Of a stretch of DNA of 32,790 nucleotides, positions 31,728 through 32,790 are shown one piece after another; within the stretch, counting starts at the first letter, position 1; each line of letters opens with the position of its first letter. This stretch comes from SIG440 sp045645485 (GTDB taxonomy: Bacteria; Bacillota; Clostridia; Monoglobales; Monoglobaceae): the NCBI GenBank assembly GCA_045645485.1, contig JAZRIX010000055.1, forward strand, positions 1 to 32,790, given 5' to 3'. The translations under genes and the position numbers were made by a program. The notes beneath the pieces were generated by a model that saw nothing but the letters and a program-made list of their open reading frames with translations, was not told the DNA's origin and made no database searches.

Positions 31728-32591
31728 ATGTTATGGGAAAATTTGAGAGAAGAAGAATTTGAAGGTGTAATTGAGGCATCAAAGGGTCTTTGTGTTGTGC
31801 CTGTGGGCTGTCTTGAAAAGCACGGACAGCATCTTCCTGTGGGAACGGATGTTATACATATTTCGGGAATTGCACAGCGTGCAGCGGAGGAAGAACCCTT
31901 TTGTATTTTTCCGCCTATGTATTTTGGTGAAAAAACTGGAGCGGGAGAGTTCAGGGGAACTGTTATATTCAGTCCTGAGCTTAGACTCCAGATTCTCAGG
32001 GAAACCTGCAGTGAGATTTACCGCAACGGCTTTGACAAGATTCTTCTTTATGACGGTCACGGAGGAAACAAAGCTATGCTTGATTACTTTATGAGGGGGT
32101 TGCTTTATGAGAAAACTCCTTATTCGGCATTCAGCTATTCTCTTGGTTCGGACTTTGCTACTCCGAAGAAGCTTTTGAACAAAGGCTACAAATTCCTGAC
32201 CGCAGAGGACAGAAAGGTTCTTCAAAGCTATAATGAGCAGAAAAAGCGGTTCGGTCATGCTGATTTTATTGAAATGGGCTGGGTATACGGCGTTCGTCCC
32301 GAAACGGTGCGTCTTGATAAAATATATCAGGAAAGCAATGAATCCACACATCGCTTTGATGAGTTTTCAAAGCTTGGCATTAGTACTCCCTTTGCGTGGA
32401 TGGCAAATTTCCCCAACTCCTATGAGGGAGATATGCACGACGGTATGAATGAGCGGATTGCACGGGCAATGGTCGAGTATTCGGTTGAAAAGCTAGTTGA
32501 GGTTGTAAGATTTTTGAAGACCGAGACTGTATCTTCTGAATATAAAGCGGAGTGGCTTGCAAAACAAAAGGAATATGGTGATAATTATTGA
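31728..32591 (+). CDS. Creatininase family amidohydrolase
   Basis: Members of this metal-dependent family hydrolyse cyclic or linear amides such as creatinine or formylated pathway intermediates. The 287 residues carry the metal-binding motif PVGCLEKHGQHLPVGTD (E30, H32, D41), FGEKTGAGEF, and ILLYDGHGGNKAM near 125; the later part, FPNSYEGDMHDGMNERIA, takes the place of the usual GDP loop. I use ATG 31728 (LWENLREEEFEGVI), after a weak GGGTGA; the frame reaches 31653 through the trxA terminator hairpin and that part is not coding. The substrate is unknown. YitT begins 50 nt downstream, maybe in the same operon. Confidence 0.88.
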   Translation: MLWENLREEEFEGVIEASKGLCVVPVGCLEKHGQHLPVGTDVIHISGIAQRAAEEEPFCIFPPMYFGEKTGAGEFRGTVIFSPELRLQILRETCSEIYRNGFDKILLYDGHGGNKAMLDYFMRGLLYEKTPYSAFSYSLGSDFATPKKLLNKGYKFLTAEDRKVLQSYNEQKKRFGHADFIEMGWVYGVRPETVRLDKIYQESNESTHRFDEFSKLGISTPFAWMANFPNSYEGDMHDGMNERIARAMVEYSVEKLVEVVRFLKTETVSSEYKAEWLAKQKEYGDNY

Positions 32592-32640
32592 AATATATTT
32601 GGATTGCATACATAGATTGTAATAAGGAGGCGTTGGTATT

Positions 32641-32790
32641 ATGAATAATAAGCTGAGGGAGCTCGATTGGAAAAATTTTGTCGTTCTTACAATTGCGGGA
32701 TTGATAAATGCCTTTGGTGTTACAGTGTTTCTGGCTCCGGTAAAGCTTTATGACAGCGGTATTTCAGGAACCTCAATGCTTCTTTCCCAG
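32641..32790 (+). CDS. YitT family membrane protein (5' part, cut by window end)
   Basis: Only the first 50 codons are in the window. The translation NNKLRELDWKNFVVL, then a hydrophobic helix TIAGLINAFGVTVFLAP, then LYDSGISGTSMLLSQ, matches the start of YitT/DUF161 membrane proteins, whose FLxPxxLYDGGISG-type segment is characteristic. ATG 32641 follows AAGGAGG. The family is of unknown function, usually with five helices and a C-terminal cytoplasmic DUF2179 domain, which would lie beyond the window. Confidence 0.82.
   Translation, partial: MNNKLRELDWKNFVVLTIAGLINAFGVTVFLAPVKLYDSGISGTSMLLSQ

Overview
The window reads as a chromosomal segment of an anaerobic, spore-forming Firmicute of class Clostridia, probably an Oscillospiraceae/Ruminococcaceae-like gut organism. 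The reasons are the hrcA-grpE-dnaK-dnaJ-prmA order with a perfect CIRCE operator, a germination protease (gpr), a YtvI-type membrane protein, the DUF1385-prmC-rsmE cluster, AGGAGG-type ribosome binding sites, frequent TTG/GTG starts and moderate to low GC. The genus assignment is inference. No rRNA, tRNA, CRISPR array, transposase or phage gene was found.

Layout. 1-3600: fusA (EF-G) and tuf (EF-Tu), closed by a strong terminator. 3580-4400: a repeat half-copy, a divergent pair of an XRE regulator (-) and a 77-aa unknown protein (+), with repeated TAGTA/TACTA half-sites between them. 4450-8400: a 925-aa FG-GAP/VCBS beta-propeller protein behind a strong promoter and a terminator-like leader hairpin, then a D-2-hydroxyacid dehydrogenase. 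8400-12030 (-): two ABC exporter half-transporters forming one heterodimer. 12100-18300: the HrcA/CIRCE heat-shock operon; palindromic elements fill the grpE-dnaK and dnaK-dnaJ gaps. 18320-20690: an ApgM-type phosphoglycerate mutase and a YtvI/AI-2E membrane protein. 20720-23970 (-): DUF1385, prmC, rsmE and a four-helix membrane protein as one operon. 23970-25372: an unassigned structured intergenic region and gpr (-). 25426-26490: a zinc-ribbon TM2 protein with a long structured leader, facing a membrane-anchored hypothetical. 26600-32790: class A PBP, a copper-amine-oxidase-N-type secreted protein with a triplicated module, exonuclease III, thioredoxin, a creatininase-family amidohydrolase and the start of a YitT-family membrane protein.

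How the genes work together. Most of the window is housekeeping: translation elongation, protein folding under HrcA control, modification of ribosomal protein L11, release factors and 16S rRNA, cell-wall synthesis and base-excision repair. The less ordinary parts are the intracellular-looking FG-GAP protein with its attenuator-like leader, a His in place of the near-universal P-loop Asp of EF-G, a dispersed palindromic repeat family (three sites here) that may supply a promoter element to dnaJ, the structured gap downstream of gpr, and the triplicated IPP-motif module of the secreted protein. I see no clearly new multi-gene system; the best candidates for novelty are regulatory RNA elements.
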